DNA of 64,000 nt, taken from assembly GCF_041737375.1 (NCBI RefSeq), contig NZ_JBGSRV010000010.1:372001-436000 (forward strand), written 5' to 3'. The position numbers and the translations under genes were made by a program. The notes under the pieces were generated by a model. That model saw only the letters and a program-made list of their open reading frames with translations, was not told where the DNA came from and ran no database searches. The DNA comes from Vampirovibrio sp041737375 (GTDB taxonomy: Bacteria > Cyanobacteriota > Vampirovibrionia > Vampirovibrionales > Vampirovibrionaceae). This document shows positions 26,563 through 35,241 of this stretch, one piece after another (within the stretch, counting starts at the first letter, position 1; the number at the start of each line of letters is the position of its first letter).

Positions 26563-28911
26563 TTGATTTTGAAATTATTACAGGAACCCGATGAGCACCA
26601 TTTGCCAGATTCACCTCAGGCATTGCTGCCCTGGTATTCAAAGCTGCTGAGGCGCATTTTAAGCCGGATATTTTCCGGCACCGGCATTACAGTGGCCATT
26701 GGCGTTGGGCTGGTTTTGGCTTTAAGCGTTATTATTGGGGCCGATTATCTGGAACGCTCTCGTAATGTAGACAAGGATGGCATTAGCCAAGCCGACTTTT
26801 ATGCGGCCAACCGCATGGAGATCATTGATAAGGAAGCCACCCAACGAAAAATTGATCGGGCCAAACAAACCATTCCGCCGGTTTACCAACCCGATGAGCC
26901 GCATAATCAGGATATTACCCAAGCCTTAAATAAATTGCTGGATCATCTGGGCAAAATGGTCACCAACCCGGAGCTGTCCAAGGAAGCCAGATACGGGCAA
27001 TATCAACTGCTCACCGAAGGCAAAACCAACGCCGAAAACATTTACACCCAATACTTTCAAACCTCCATTCCCGAAAACGAGTGGCAAAACATTGCCCAAG
27101 CCAGCCGCATTGGCATGGAACGCATTTTAAAAGCAGGCTTTACCGAAGCCGATGAGCACCTGAAGCGCTCGGCCATTATTCAGTACAGCATTCCTGAAAT
27201 GGGGTTCAAGGCCAAATACCGCACCCTGGTTTATTTTTTGCTGGATGCCTCTCTGGAGCCTAACCTGATTCTGGATGAAATGGCCATGCGCCGCAAACAG
27301 GAGGAAATCAGCGCTCAAATCAATCAGCAACCCGAACTTAAAATCTACAGCCGCAAAGAAAAAATTATTGGTAAGGGAGAAAGAGCCAATCCCTTGCAGA
27401 TGACCGCCTTGCAACGCATGGGCAAACTCTCGGGCGGTAATAACTGGGGCGCTTCGCTGGGCGTTTTTCTGCTGTCCCTGTTGTTTGTATTTACCCTGTG
27501 GAGCTATCTGTATAGCTTCAGAAACCGGCAGTTTTTCCAGCCCGCTTATGCGGCCATGATTAGTACCCTGGTTCTCCTGACCACCGTGTTTTTCCATTTA
27601 CAGGAGGCGGGCGCTTTCGGAAACATTCCCTTGTTCGCCTTTCCGCTGGCCACCGTGGGCCTGACGCTGGCCATTTTCACCTCTCCCTTGCTCAGTGTTT
27701 TAACCACCACCCTGTTGGTGTTTTTGCTGGCGCTTACCTTGCGGGCCGATTTTGCCAGCTTGTCGGTACTGCTGTTTGGCAGCTACATGGGCATTTACAT
27801 TGTGGGCCAACGCACCCAGTACAGAGATCGGGGCAAGCTGATGTATGCCGGTTTCTATGTAGGAGCCACCAATGTCCTGATTTTACTGGCCTTAAGCCTG
27901 TTACGGCCCACATATGTAGAAGCCTCCGGCATGCCTGCCGCCTCCGATGTGATTGGCTGGAGCATTTTTAACCTGAAGATGCTGGGGTTCAGTTTTTTCA
28001 GCGGCATTACTTCCGGCATTTTAACCATTGGCTGGCTGCCACTGCTGGAAACCATATTCAGGCTGATTACCCCGTATACCCTAATGGAACTGGGCAACCA
28101 CGATCAGCCTTTGTTAAAACGCATGCAGTTTGAAGCTCCCGGCACGTTTCACCACAGTTTAATGGTGGCCTCCCTGTCGGAAGCAGCGGCAGAGGCCATT
28201 GATGCCAATGCCCTGCTCACCCGTGTGGGCTGCCTCTATCATGATATTGGCAAGATGAAACGGCCTCTCTTTTTCATCGAAAATCAGGCTTATTTCGGGG
28301 TAGAAAATCCTCACGACAAACTGACCCCCCGCCTGAGCAAAATGGTCATTACCGCCCACCCCCGTGACAGCATTGAGATGGCCAAGCACCACAGGCTGCC
28401 CGAAATTCTGATGCGCTTTATGACCGAGCATCATGGCACCCTCACCGCTGGTTATTTCTACAGTAAAGCCTGTCAGGAAGAAGGCGCTGAAAATGTAAAT
28501 AAATCTCAGTTCCGCTACCCCGGCCCCAAGCCAGCCAGTAAGGAAACCGCCATTGTAATGCTGGCCGATGCCTGCGAATCGGCGGTGCGAGCGCTCAAAA
28601 ACCCCACCGTGGCGGCCGTGGAAGAACGAATTGATAAAATAATTCAGCAACGCATTGAAGACGGTCAGTTTGACAACTGCCCCATCACTTTTCAGGACAT
28701 TTACAAAATCAAGCAAACGTTCGTTCGGGTATTGCGAGGCATTCAGCATAACCGCATTGAATACCAACAAAATATGATGCGGGAACTGGGCCGGAAGCTA
28801 CCCCAACCCGCCACAGCGGAGCAAGCCAGCCTGCAAGATGCCCTGCTAAAAACACAGGAAAGCCCCAAGCCGCCCACCAAAGCCGAATCGCCCAAGGCCG
28901 GAGAAAAATAA
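26563..28911 (+). CDS. pgpH: PgpH-type 7TM-HD phosphodiesterase (cyclic-di-AMP hydrolase family)
   Basis: The 782 residues follow the 7TMR-HDED plan. One N-terminal helix (about 35-60) leads to an extracytoplasmic HDED domain (65-290), about seven helices (295-515), and a cytoplasmic HD domain. HD residues are seen in HHSLMVASLSE (about 530), LYHDIGKMKRP (about 558) and EHHGT. In PgpH of Listeria this domain cleaves c-di-AMP to pApA. The tail is Pro/Ala/Lys-rich. There is no ATG in position. TTG at 26563 or 26569 must be used, with AGGA upstream. It is first in the conserved pgpH-ybeY-dgkA order. Confidence 0.9.
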   Translation: MILKLLQEPDEHHLPDSPQALLPWYSKLLRRILSRIFSGTGITVAIGVGLVLALSVIIGADYLERSRNVDKDGISQADFYAANRMEIIDKEATQRKIDRAKQTIPPVYQPDEPHNQDITQALNKLLDHLGKMVTNPELSKEARYGQYQLLTEGKTNAENIYTQYFQTSIPENEWQNIAQASRIGMERILKAGFTEADEHLKRSAIIQYSIPEMGFKAKYRTLVYFLLDASLEPNLILDEMAMRRKQEEISAQINQQPELKIYSRKEKIIGKGERANPLQMTALQRMGKLSGGNNWGASLGVFLLSLLFVFTLWSYLYSFRNRQFFQPAYAAMISTLVLLTTVFFHLQEAGAFGNIPLFAFPLATVGLTLAIFTSPLLSVLTTTLLVFLLALTLRADFASLSVLLFGSYMGIYIVGQRTQYRDRGKLMYAGFYVGATNVLILLALSLLRPTYVEASGMPAASDVIGWSIFNLKMLGFSFFSGITSGILTIGWLPLLETIFRLITPYTLMELGNHDQPLLKRMQFEAPGTFHHSLMVASLSEAAAEAIDANALLTRVGCLYHDIGKMKRPLFFIENQAYFGVENPHDKLTPRLSKMVITAHPRDSIEMAKHHRLPEILMRFMTEHHGTLTAGYFYSKACQEEGAENVNKSQFRYPGPKPASKETAIVMLADACESAVRALKNPTVAAVEERIDKIIQQRIEDGQFDNCPITFQDIYKIKQTFVRVLRGIQHNRIEYQQNMMRELGRKLPQPATAEQASLQDALLKTQESPKPPTKAESPKAGEK

Positions 28912-28920
28912 ACACTTCAA

Positions 28921-29478
28921 ATGACTGAACTCTCTTTTAGCCAAAATCACATCACCACCCTCAGCCTGCCCTTCCTGTGTCTGGAAATTTTTGCGGAAGA
29001 GCGCATACCAGTGCCTCAGGTCAATGAGCTGTCCCTGTTGCTCAGCAAAGCGTGGCCCTTTTTTTTACAGGTGGCAGAGCAGCATCGTATCTACGACAAC
29101 CTGACCCTGGATCTGAAAGACAAAGTGCTGGAGGTAGAGCTGACCTGGACCAATAATGCCACCATGCAGACCCTCAATGAACAATATCGCCAAAAAGAAG
29201 GCCCCACAGACGTACTGACTTTTACCTTACTGGCAGAAGCCCTGGACCCGGCACTTTGGGTCAGCTTGCCGGTGTTACAACTGGGCAGTATTTTTATTTC
29301 GCTGGAATATGCCCAAAACGCGGTTCAGGCAACTCCAGAACTTTCGCTGAACGATTATCTGCTGGAACGGTTTATCCACGGCATGCTCCACCTGCTGGGC
29401 ATGCACCATGACACCATGGAAAAGTTTGAAAAAGTGGTGGCCATTCAAAATGAAGTGCGAATCCTCACCACCCCCTAG
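28921..29478 (+). CDS. ybeY: YbeY endoribonuclease (16S rRNA maturation)
   Basis: The metal site is HGMLHLLGMHHD near residues 153-164, giving three His zinc ligands; the usual Asp before the last His is replaced by His. PTDVLTFTL near 100 is the second family motif. The 185 residues include an N-terminal extension of about 40 compared with the E. coli protein. It is 9 bp after pgpH. YbeY acts in ribosome quality control and 3' end processing of 16S rRNA. Confidence 0.92.
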   Translation: MTELSFSQNHITTLSLPFLCLEIFAEERIPVPQVNELSLLLSKAWPFFLQVAEQHRIYDNLTLDLKDKVLEVELTWTNNATMQTLNEQYRQKEGPTDVLTFTLLAEALDPALWVSLPVLQLGSIFISLEYAQNAVQATPELSLNDYLLERFIHGMLHLLGMHHDTMEKFEKVVAIQNEVRILTTP

Positions 29479-29535
29479 CGTTTAACACGCTATCAGTTTT
29501 TCGATTTTAGGCCCTAAGCGTTGTATAGTGTGGCA

Positions 29536-29934
29536 ATGAAGGCACCAACCCCAACCCCGCAACATCCGTTCAAGTCCCGCAGCTTCCTGCACAGTTTGGG
29601 CTACGCCATCAATGGACTGGTAGCGGCCTTTAAAACAGAACGAAACTTTCGGGCGCATATGGCCATTATGGTTGCGGTCATGCTGATAGGCGCTTTTTTG
29701 CAGGTCAAACCCATCGAATGGGCGCTATTAATTATGTGCATGACCCTGATGGTGGCGGTAGAAACCCTAAACACCGCCCTGGAGTATCTGGTGGATTTGT
29801 GGGTGGATGGGGTTTATAACGAAAAAGCCAAGCTGGTAAAAGACATTGCGGCAGGGGCCTGTCTGGTCACCGCCATTGGGGTAGCCATTAGCGGCGGATT
29901 GATATTTTGGCCCTATCTTCAGAACCGGTTTTAG
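29536..29934 (+). CDS. dgkA: Diacylglycerol/undecaprenol kinase, DgkA family
   Basis: This small membrane kinase has three helices. The family signature is AINGLVAAFKTERNFRAH near residue 23 (shown from AINGL to FRAH) and AVETLNTALEYLVDL, whose Glu and Asn residues bind Mg-ATP. The ATG at 29536 gives 132 residues. It follows TATAGT at 29524-29529 by six bases, so a second, leaderless start of transcription is possible. It forms the third gene after pgpH and ybeY. In Gram-positive relatives the substrate is undecaprenol; here unknown. Confidence 0.92.
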   Translation: MKAPTPTPQHPFKSRSFLHSLGYAINGLVAAFKTERNFRAHMAIMVAVMLIGAFLQVKPIEWALLIMCMTLMVAVETLNTALEYLVDLWVDGVYNEKAKLVKDIAAGACLVTAIGVAISGGLIFWPYLQNRF

Positions 29935-29951
29935 GCAAAAAAAGGACCTGC

Positions 29952-29973
29952 AAAAAAAAGGACCCGAAGGTCC
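29952..29973. terminator. GGACC-TTCG-GGTCC terminator
   Basis: The 5-bp GC stem (29960-29964 with 29969-29973) encloses a TTCG loop and, on the minus strand, is followed by eight T. It is ideally placed for the small minus-strand gene ending at 30002 and may also serve dgkA from the other side. Confidence 0.8.
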
Positions 29974-30001
29974 ATTTCGCTTTTACTTGGCTACGAGGGG
30001 T

Positions 30002-30184
30002 CTACGCCAAGATATCCAGAGAGTGACGATCTTTAGTTTCGATGGAACGATACTTCTCCGGGTGAACCCACAGATCCAGCAATCTTAAAGACGCCGGGTC
30101 AAGATTCGCCCGAAGGGAAGCCCGCTCCCTGGTTTCCGCGATTTGAGGGGTGTTATAAATTTTTTGAAGGGGTGGCATCAACAT
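30002..30184 (-). CDS. Small unknown protein under an operator-controlled promoter
   Basis: This 60-residue protein is rich in Leu, Arg and Glu and looks helical. There is no Cys cluster, membrane segment or helix-turn-helix that I can recognise. Starts at 30184 or 30178 (two near ATGs) are possible, and the ribosome site is weak. What makes it credible is its surroundings: a good promoter with two 17-bp palindromes 50-110 bases upstream, and an excellent terminator 28 bases downstream, both on the same strand. It is thus a single-gene, probably inducible transcription unit. Confidence 0.6.
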   Translation of the reverse strand: MLMPPLQKIYNTPQIAETRERASLRANLDPASLRLLDLWVHPEKYRSIETKDRHSLDILA

Positions 30185-30238
30185 AATGCTCAACTCGTTT
30201 CTGCACAAGGCTAACGGTTTTTCGGATGCTGACCTGCT

Positions 30239-30255
30239 AGTGTAATTTCTACACT
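30239..30255. promoter_or_regulatory. Operator-like palindrome, proximal copy
   Basis: AGTGT-N7-ACACT, a 17-bp palindrome, lies just downstream of the predicted transcription start of the small minus-strand gene. Its centre is 24 bp from that of the second copy. A repressor dimer could bind both. The regulator is not identifiable. Confidence 0.6.
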
Positions 30256-30262
30256 TTGTTCT

Positions 30263-30279
30263 AGTGTATTATCGACACT
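30263..30279. promoter_or_regulatory. Operator-like palindrome, distal copy overlapping the -10 box
   Basis: A second AGTGT-N7-ACACT palindrome extends to 19 bp with one more T-A pair. It covers the -10 hexamer of the minus-strand promoter, the classical place for a repressor. Confidence 0.6.
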
Positions 30280-30295
30280 ATCACCCTCAAGTCAA
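30268..30295 (-). promoter_or_regulatory. Sigma-70-type promoter for the small minus-strand gene
   Basis: On the minus strand TTGACT (30295-30290, 5 of 6 consensus bases) is followed by a 16-bp spacer and GATAAT (30273-30268, 5 of 6). Transcription would start at about 30261 and run into the gene at 30184. The rest of the gap up to 30494 holds no convincing gene. Confidence 0.65.
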
Positions 30296-30428
30296 CGAAA
30301 ACCCTGCGAATCGTTAAGATTTATTAAGCCAAATTTAGCCAAACACATGAGCCAGTCCCTCATTCGAAACTTTTGGGCATTTCCTATTTTTCGCCTCAAA
30401 ACAATCCGTGCCGCTAAAGCGCATCACC

Positions 30429-30470
30429 AAACAGGGTGCGGAGATCATCGACCTCCACACCCTGTTTTTT
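30429..30470. terminator. Hairpin downstream of the ETF-QO-like gene
   Basis: A 9-10-bp outer stem (30429-30438 with 30458-30467) has a partly paired interior. Six T follow on the plus strand and TTT on the minus strand. It lies 25 bp beyond the ETF-QO-like stop codon and probably ends that operon. Confidence 0.6.
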
Positions 30471-30494
30471 GAGTTTAAAACCGGCTAAAAGCGC

Positions 30495-32228
30495 TTACAG
30501 CCCCATAAAATCAGGGCCAGAGCCTTGCTCTGCAGCACGAACTTTTAAATTCACTTCCGGGCAAATAATTTCACAGGTGCGGCACTGAATGCAGTTTTCC
30601 AGCGACATACCGTGCTTGTGTAACCCGGCCACCTCATCCACCCGATGCACTTCCGCCGTGCAATCGGACACGCAAGGCGTGGTTTTGCTTAAACGCTCGT
30701 AAGTGGCAATGCATTGAACGCACACGTCGGCGTTAAACTCATCGATGTGTAGATTGCCTTCATGGTACTTGGGGTCGGCATAAAACACAGCGTCGGGCCG
30801 GGAAACCATCGTAGCGTCGTCGTATTTGGGCGACACCAGACTGGCTGGTTTGTAATTGGGAATAATATGCTGATAATCGGGCTTGTACTTTAACGCCCCA
30901 ATTTCGGCGGTGCCTTCAATAAAGCCTTTCAAGCGCAAGGCATCGGTCACGGCCGTTAGCGGGTTATTTTTAAGCCCCACGCTCATCAAGCCCAGGTACG
31001 GGCTGGTAGTATCAATGCCTTGCAGCACCTCTGGCAAGTAGTTCCGCAGCAACCGGGGATTCTCCTCCCAGGCATGCCGGAAATAACGGCCTGCTTTCAG
31101 TTCCTCGCCCACAAAACCGGCCATCACGTTGCGTTGATAAGGTGATAAGGCTGCTTCCGTAAACGCCCCACCGGATTTCAAAACCTCATGAATCACTTCA
31201 GCGGCAATATAGCCAGTTTCCATGGATTTATCCACCCCGGACAGGCAACTGACATCCAGCACCCCCAAGGCATCTCCTAACACCAAAGCCCCGTTCACCT
31301 GGAATTTTTTGGGCAGGCTGTAATAACCCCCTTCTGGCAGTAAAGCGGCGCCGTACTTCAGCAATTTACCGCCTTTAATCATGGCCTGAAGCCACGGATG
31401 CTTTTTTAAGTCCTGCAATTTCTGCTGCGGGTTCAAGTTGGGATTGGGGGTATCCAGCGACATGATCAATCCAATGGTCAGCTTGTGATCTTTCATGCCA
31501 TAGATAAAGCCACCCCCAAAGGTGCCATCCACCAGCGGATAGCCCATAGTGTGCCACACCTGACCCTCAAAACTCTGATCCGGGGCCAGTTCCCAAACCT
31601 CTTTAACCCCCACCGACCATTTTTGCGGGTTATCCCGCAAATTAAATTTGGCAATCAAATCCCGAGAAACAAAGCCCTTGTCTCCAAAACAAACCACCCG
31701 ACCGTAAATATTCTCTTCATCCGGGCTGCCTGTAGCCTGTTCCACCACTTGAACGCCCACCACGGTATCCTCTTCATACACCACCGCATGGGCGGCAAAG
31801 GCCGGAAAAAAATCACCGTGAATATGCTCCGCGGCACTGACTTTCTCTTCCAGCTTTTCATAAAGCCACTTCACCACATGGCTTAAAGTCAGGATGTAGT
31901 AGCCTTCTTTTTTCACCCCATTGGGCATGAAAGGGCAAGGCACCTGCCACACGTTTTGAGCGCCCAGCACCGAAAAATGACTGTGGGTACAAATGCCTTC
32001 CAGCGGGAAATCGGATTGCTCCAGATTGGGAAATACTTTTTTCAGCACCCGGGGGTTAGAAACAGCCCCACTGACAATATGAGCGCCAAATTCTTTCCCT
32101 TTTTCCAAAACGGCAAAGGTAAAAGCCGTGCCACTTTCCACGGCCAAATCCACCAGTCGGTGGGCCAAAATAAGATTGGAAGGACTGCCTCCAATCAATA
32201 AAACATCATATTCAACCCGTTCAGACAT
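30495..32228 (-). CDS. Electron-transfer-flavoprotein:quinone oxidoreductase-like protein
   Basis: ETF-QO passes electrons from ETF to the quinone pool via FAD and one [4Fe-4S] cluster. The 577 residues match this architecture. An FAD domain has EKGKEFGAHIVSG and a GDALGVLDVSCLSGVDKSME block (cited by its ends GDALG and GVDKS). A middle quinone-binding part follows, then a C-terminal ferredoxin-like site CIQCRTCEIICPEVN ending GSGPDFMGL, as in mitochondrial enzymes. Oddly, the first dinucleotide motif reads GGSPSNLILA instead of GxGxxG. No ETF genes are nearby; the FNR gene lies 27 bp upstream. FixC-type relatives are an alternative. Confidence 0.85.
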   Translation of the reverse strand: MSERVEYDVLLIGGSPSNLILAHRLVDLAVESGTAFTFAVLEKGKEFGAHIVSGAVSNPRVLKKVFPNLEQSDFPLEGICTHSHFSVLGAQNVWQVPCPFMPNGVKKEGYYILTLSHVVKWLYEKLEEKVSAAEHIHGDFFPAFAAHAVVYEEDTVVGVQVVEQATGSPDEENIYGRVVCFGDKGFVSRDLIAKFNLRDNPQKWSVGVKEVWELAPDQSFEGQVWHTMGYPLVDGTFGGGFIYGMKDHKLTIGLIMSLDTPNPNLNPQQKLQDLKKHPWLQAMIKGGKLLKYGAALLPEGGYYSLPKKFQVNGALVLGDALGVLDVSCLSGVDKSMETGYIAAEVIHEVLKSGGAFTEAALSPYQRNVMAGFVGEELKAGRYFRHAWEENPRLLRNYLPEVLQGIDTTSPYLGLMSVGLKNNPLTAVTDALRLKGFIEGTAEIGALKYKPDYQHIIPNYKPASLVSPKYDDATMVSRPDAVFYADPKYHEGNLHIDEFNADVCVQCIATYERLSKTTPCVSDCTAEVHRVDEVAGLHKHGMSLENCIQCRTCEIICPEVNLKVRAAEQGSGPDFMGL

Positions 32229-32255
32229 AGAAGGCCCCCTCTCATCGGCGTGGCC

Positions 32256-33140
32256 CTAGTATACCTCAACGTGCCAACGCTTCTCCGCTTTCAATGTATC
32301 AAAAAATACATTCCAATCAATGCCCTGACGTTGCGCGATTTCCTGGAAACCCTCCAGAATACCGGCTTCCATGCCCCGCAGGCCACAAATATATAAATAG
32401 GTTTCCGGTTGTTTCAGCAACTCAAACAAGGTTTCACCGTGTTCAATCAAGCGATGTTGCACGTACATGCGGTTGCCTTGGGCGTTTTTCTCTTCTCGGC
32501 TGAAAGCGGTAATCACCTGACAGCCAGCGTTTTCCTGATACGCTTTCAACTCGGCTTCATACAGGAAATCCTTGCGGGTTTGCGCTCCAAAAAATAACCA
32601 GCTCTGGCCGGTTTCATGCTGAAGCTGCTTGTATCGCTTACTCAGGAAGGCCCGGAACGGCGCAATGCCGGTGCCAGTGGCCACCATAATTAAATTGGCA
32701 TTGGGTTGATCCGGCATGATAAAAGCCTTGCCCACCGGGCCGGTTAATTTAGAGGTATCACCCACTTTTAAATCGCACAGATAGCTGGAGCAAACCCCGT
32801 GATATTCCTGGCCGGTGGCCTCATCCACGGTAATGGCCCGCTTTACGCAAACGGTCAGGGTTTTGCCATGCCCATCATCACCCACCCCAGGGGAGGCGAT
32901 TGAATATAAACGCAGTTTGTGAGGCTTGCCATTGGCATCCTCACCCGGCGGTAAAACGCCAATGCTTTGACCTTCCACATATTTTAAATCGCTGGCGGAA
33001 ACATCATAAACAATATGGCAAACATCGTTGGGAGAATCCGGGGCGGTCAGCCGGTAATGATCGATGACCCGAGCCTCCAGCGGCGCACCGGGCTTATAAA
33101 TATTGGATGGAATTTCCTGAGCGGTAGAAGGAATGGTCAT
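32256..33140 (-). CDS. Plant-type ferredoxin-NADP(+) reductase
   Basis: It exchanges electrons between ferredoxin or flavodoxin and NADP(H). The 294 residues show the FAD motif RLYSIAS near residue 88, a second FAD motif around CSSYLCDLK, the NADP motif GTGIAPFRAFL and CGLRGME. The C-terminal sequence WHVEVY has the terminal Tyr that stacks on the flavin in chloroplast and cyanobacterial enzymes. The ATG at 33140 has GAGG five bases before it. It lacks the phycobilisome linker domain of cyanobacterial PetH. It is co-directional and almost contiguous with the ETF-QO-like gene. Confidence 0.92.
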   Translation of the reverse strand: MTIPSTAQEIPSNIYKPGAPLEARVIDHYRLTAPDSPNDVCHIVYDVSASDLKYVEGQSIGVLPPGEDANGKPHKLRLYSIASPGVGDDGHGKTLTVCVKRAITVDEATGQEYHGVCSSYLCDLKVGDTSKLTGPVGKAFIMPDQPNANLIMVATGTGIAPFRAFLSKRYKQLQHETGQSWLFFGAQTRKDFLYEAELKAYQENAGCQVITAFSREEKNAQGNRMYVQHRLIEHGETLFELLKQPETYLYICGLRGMEAGILEGFQEIAQRQGIDWNVFFDTLKAEKRWHVEVY

Positions 33141-33463
33141 ACGAACCTCAAGCCTCTTGAATTGACTCTCTTGTGATAACACGCTTCAAACTTGGGAAAA
33201 ACTGAAAAGCGCCTGCCCATTGGCGGAACTCTATTTAATAAAAAAAGTATGCCCGCAATCCCGCTGAGCGCTTGGGGAGGCAAACAGTGGCATTCATTGC
33301 TTAAAAATACTGTAACATAAAATAAAAGACGCCAGCCTACAGCAAAGAGAGGAACTCACAGCGTCTTGCCGCATACAGCCTCTCTGCCATGAAAGCGTTC
33401 TCTGAAATGGAAGCGCACTACAATGAAAGCCTTATGAAATTGATAAATGAATACCGGAACCGA
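33141..33463. other. Divergent intergenic region
   Basis: This stretch lies between the divergent FNR and lipoprotein genes. It is partly AT rich and contains a 16-bp sequence (33301-33316) that also occurs at 8319-8334 upstream of tig. A possible plus-strand promoter is TTGCTT/TAAAAT around 33298-33324. No coding frame is convincing, though the lipoprotein frame is open from 33389. Confidence 0.4.
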
Positions 33464-34576
33464 ATGAATAACCGGCATTTAAAATCCCTTTACCTGCTTT
33501 GCCTGGCCGGACTGTTAGTGCCGCTCGTGGGGTGCTTGGGGGAGTCTCAACCCGCCGAAACCATCAATGAACCCCCTTTTATACCGGCCATAGAAGCCCC
33601 CGTGGTTTCTGAGGATAAAAATGAAATTCCGGCGCTTTATGTGGGCGCTTACGCCGACCTGATGGATTACGGCGATCAAACCCGCCACAACCCCAAACTG
33701 TTAGCGGCAGTGGGCCATGCCATCCGTATCGGCGTTTTAAGGCCCGCCGGGGTCCACGATCAATTCAACCCCAATCTCCCCATCAATTTCACTGAATTTC
33801 GGCAATGGGCGACCGATTATCAAGCGGCGGAAAGCGCCTCCAAAATCCAATCCGGCGCTTTAGGCCCGCTGGAAGCCAAAACCGCATCCGCTCAGCCCAA
33901 TGCCCTACAAGCCATGGCCGCCCCCCCCGATGCACTGAGCAGCCCCATGAATCCCGCCAAACTGATGATTCTTCCAACGGAGCTGCAGTTGGGGACGCAT
34001 ACCCTGGAAAACAACCGGCCTTTAAACCGGGAAGAACTGTGCGCGTTGTATGTTTATTTGGCCCAAAAGCAACCACTGGCCCACGCACTCAGCCTCGATC
34101 AGATTGAAAACGCGTCAGTTGACCCAAACATGATGTCCAGCGATGAAGCCCTTTCCATGTTTAGAGATTACACCAGCATCAGCGATTGGGCCAAACCGTA
34201 TGTGGCCATTGCTTATCAGGATGGAATGCTACAAAAAACCTTTCGACTGAGCGGCACCCAGCTCACCATTGATCAAGGGTTTGACCCATTGGCCCCGGTC
34301 AATCGGGAAGCGGCCATTATGTTGCTGAACCAGATGTATGGGCATATCCAAACCCCGGTACCCAAAGCAAGCCCAGCCAAAAGCCTATCGGCAGAAAAGG
34401 CGGTATCCTCCGATCCGGGCATGCGGGGGCATTATACGCCCAAAGAGGTCATGGCCCCACCGGAAACGCCTCTTCCCAAGGCCGCTGCGCCCGCCCCTTT
34501 AAAGAACCTGAAAACGCTCACGGAGACCGGCCCTAGTGGCAGCAAAAACGTCCGGCAAACTGAGCGGGCGGAGTAA
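33464..34576 (+). CDS. Lipoprotein with SLH-like repeats
   Basis: A lipoprotein signal peptide runs from residue 1 to 23, with lipobox LVGC at the cleavage site, so the protein is anchored in a membrane facing outward. The mature 347 residues are Pro/Ala-rich, with two or three segments resembling S-layer homology domains. The clearest is DWAKPYVAIAYQDGML followed by FDPLAPVNREAAIMLLNQMYG-type sequence around residues 240-290. The ATG at 33464 is chosen because it directly precedes the signal peptide. SLH domains usually bind cell wall polymers, which here is inference. Confidence 0.7.
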   Translation: MNNRHLKSLYLLCLAGLLVPLVGCLGESQPAETINEPPFIPAIEAPVVSEDKNEIPALYVGAYADLMDYGDQTRHNPKLLAAVGHAIRIGVLRPAGVHDQFNPNLPINFTEFRQWATDYQAAESASKIQSGALGPLEAKTASAQPNALQAMAAPPDALSSPMNPAKLMILPTELQLGTHTLENNRPLNREELCALYVYLAQKQPLAHALSLDQIENASVDPNMMSSDEALSMFRDYTSISDWAKPYVAIAYQDGMLQKTFRLSGTQLTIDQGFDPLAPVNREAAIMLLNQMYGHIQTPVPKASPAKSLSAEKAVSSDPGMRGHYTPKEVMAPPETPLPKAAAPAPLKNLKTLTETGPSGSKNVRQTERAE

Positions 34577-34649
34577 CTTGTCACCATGGTTCCCGGCTGA
34601 TAAGATGACAGGGAAAATCAACGATAACGCTAGGAGTGGACTGTAAGTC

Positions 34650-35036
34650 ATGAGTGAAACCCCTCAACCCGAAAAGCCAACCCCCGTGGCCCAACCCCCC
34701 GCCACCGCAACCGCGGAAAAGCCAGCCGCCCCTGTAGAGCCACCCTTTAGCGCCGATGATCTACAAAGCAGCACCGCCCGCTTTACCCACAAAGCCTGGT
34801 ACCTTTACTATAACAACCGTAAAGATATGAAGTTTATCCGGGAAGCAGAACTGCGAGCCACATTGGAGGCCCGCAGCATCGACGGCGCCGAAGAACTGCA
34901 AAAATTATTAATTGAGGCCGGAGCAAGCAGCCTCAGCCGTAGCGATAAACTTTTATCCTTTAGCGGCACCTATGAAATCATACAAACCATCATCCGCCAC
35001 CCGGAAACCCTGATGGTAGACACCGTTAAAATTTAA
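34650..35036 (+). CDS. Unknown protein with Pro/Ala-rich N-terminus
   Basis: I do not recognise this 128-residue protein. The first 40 residues are a Pro/Ala/Thr linker. The rest is an alpha/beta domain with two helices (around KFIREAELRATLEA and EELQKLLIEAG) and an aromatic motif KAWYLYYNN. There is no signal peptide or Cys. AGGAGTGG is about ten bases before the ATG. It follows the SLH-like lipoprotein by 73 bp and ends at a terminator. Confidence 0.6.
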   Translation: MSETPQPEKPTPVAQPPATATAEKPAAPVEPPFSADDLQSSTARFTHKAWYLYYNNRKDMKFIREAELRATLEARSIDGAEELQKLLIEAGASSLSRSDKLLSFSGTYEIIQTIIRHPETLMVDTVKI

Positions 35037-35053
35037 AATAACGCTTAGCTTGC

Positions 35054-35086
35054 AAAAATCCCGGCCCCATCAAGGTCGGGATTTTT
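35054..35086 (+). terminator. Terminator
   Basis: A 10-bp stem with one G-T pair (35057-35066 with 35074-35083), A residues in front and a T run behind, lies 18 bp after the preceding stop codon. Confidence 0.8.
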
Positions 35087-35241
35087 TGTGGAGATTTTTG
35101 TTAGGAAGATCGATAGAAATCCTTTAAAATAAAACAGACGAGATTTTAAGGCGTGGTTTAATATTCACGAATTTTCATTTCAGTAGCAGTCGTGGTGTCC
35201 AGTTAAAACCATACGGATAGAGCGCGTTAGGAGAGAACGTT

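Noticed and set aside
30347..30472. A 41-codon plus-strand frame ahead of the hairpin at 30429
   Set aside because: It has no ribosome site and runs through the hairpin, so it is unlikely to be a gene.
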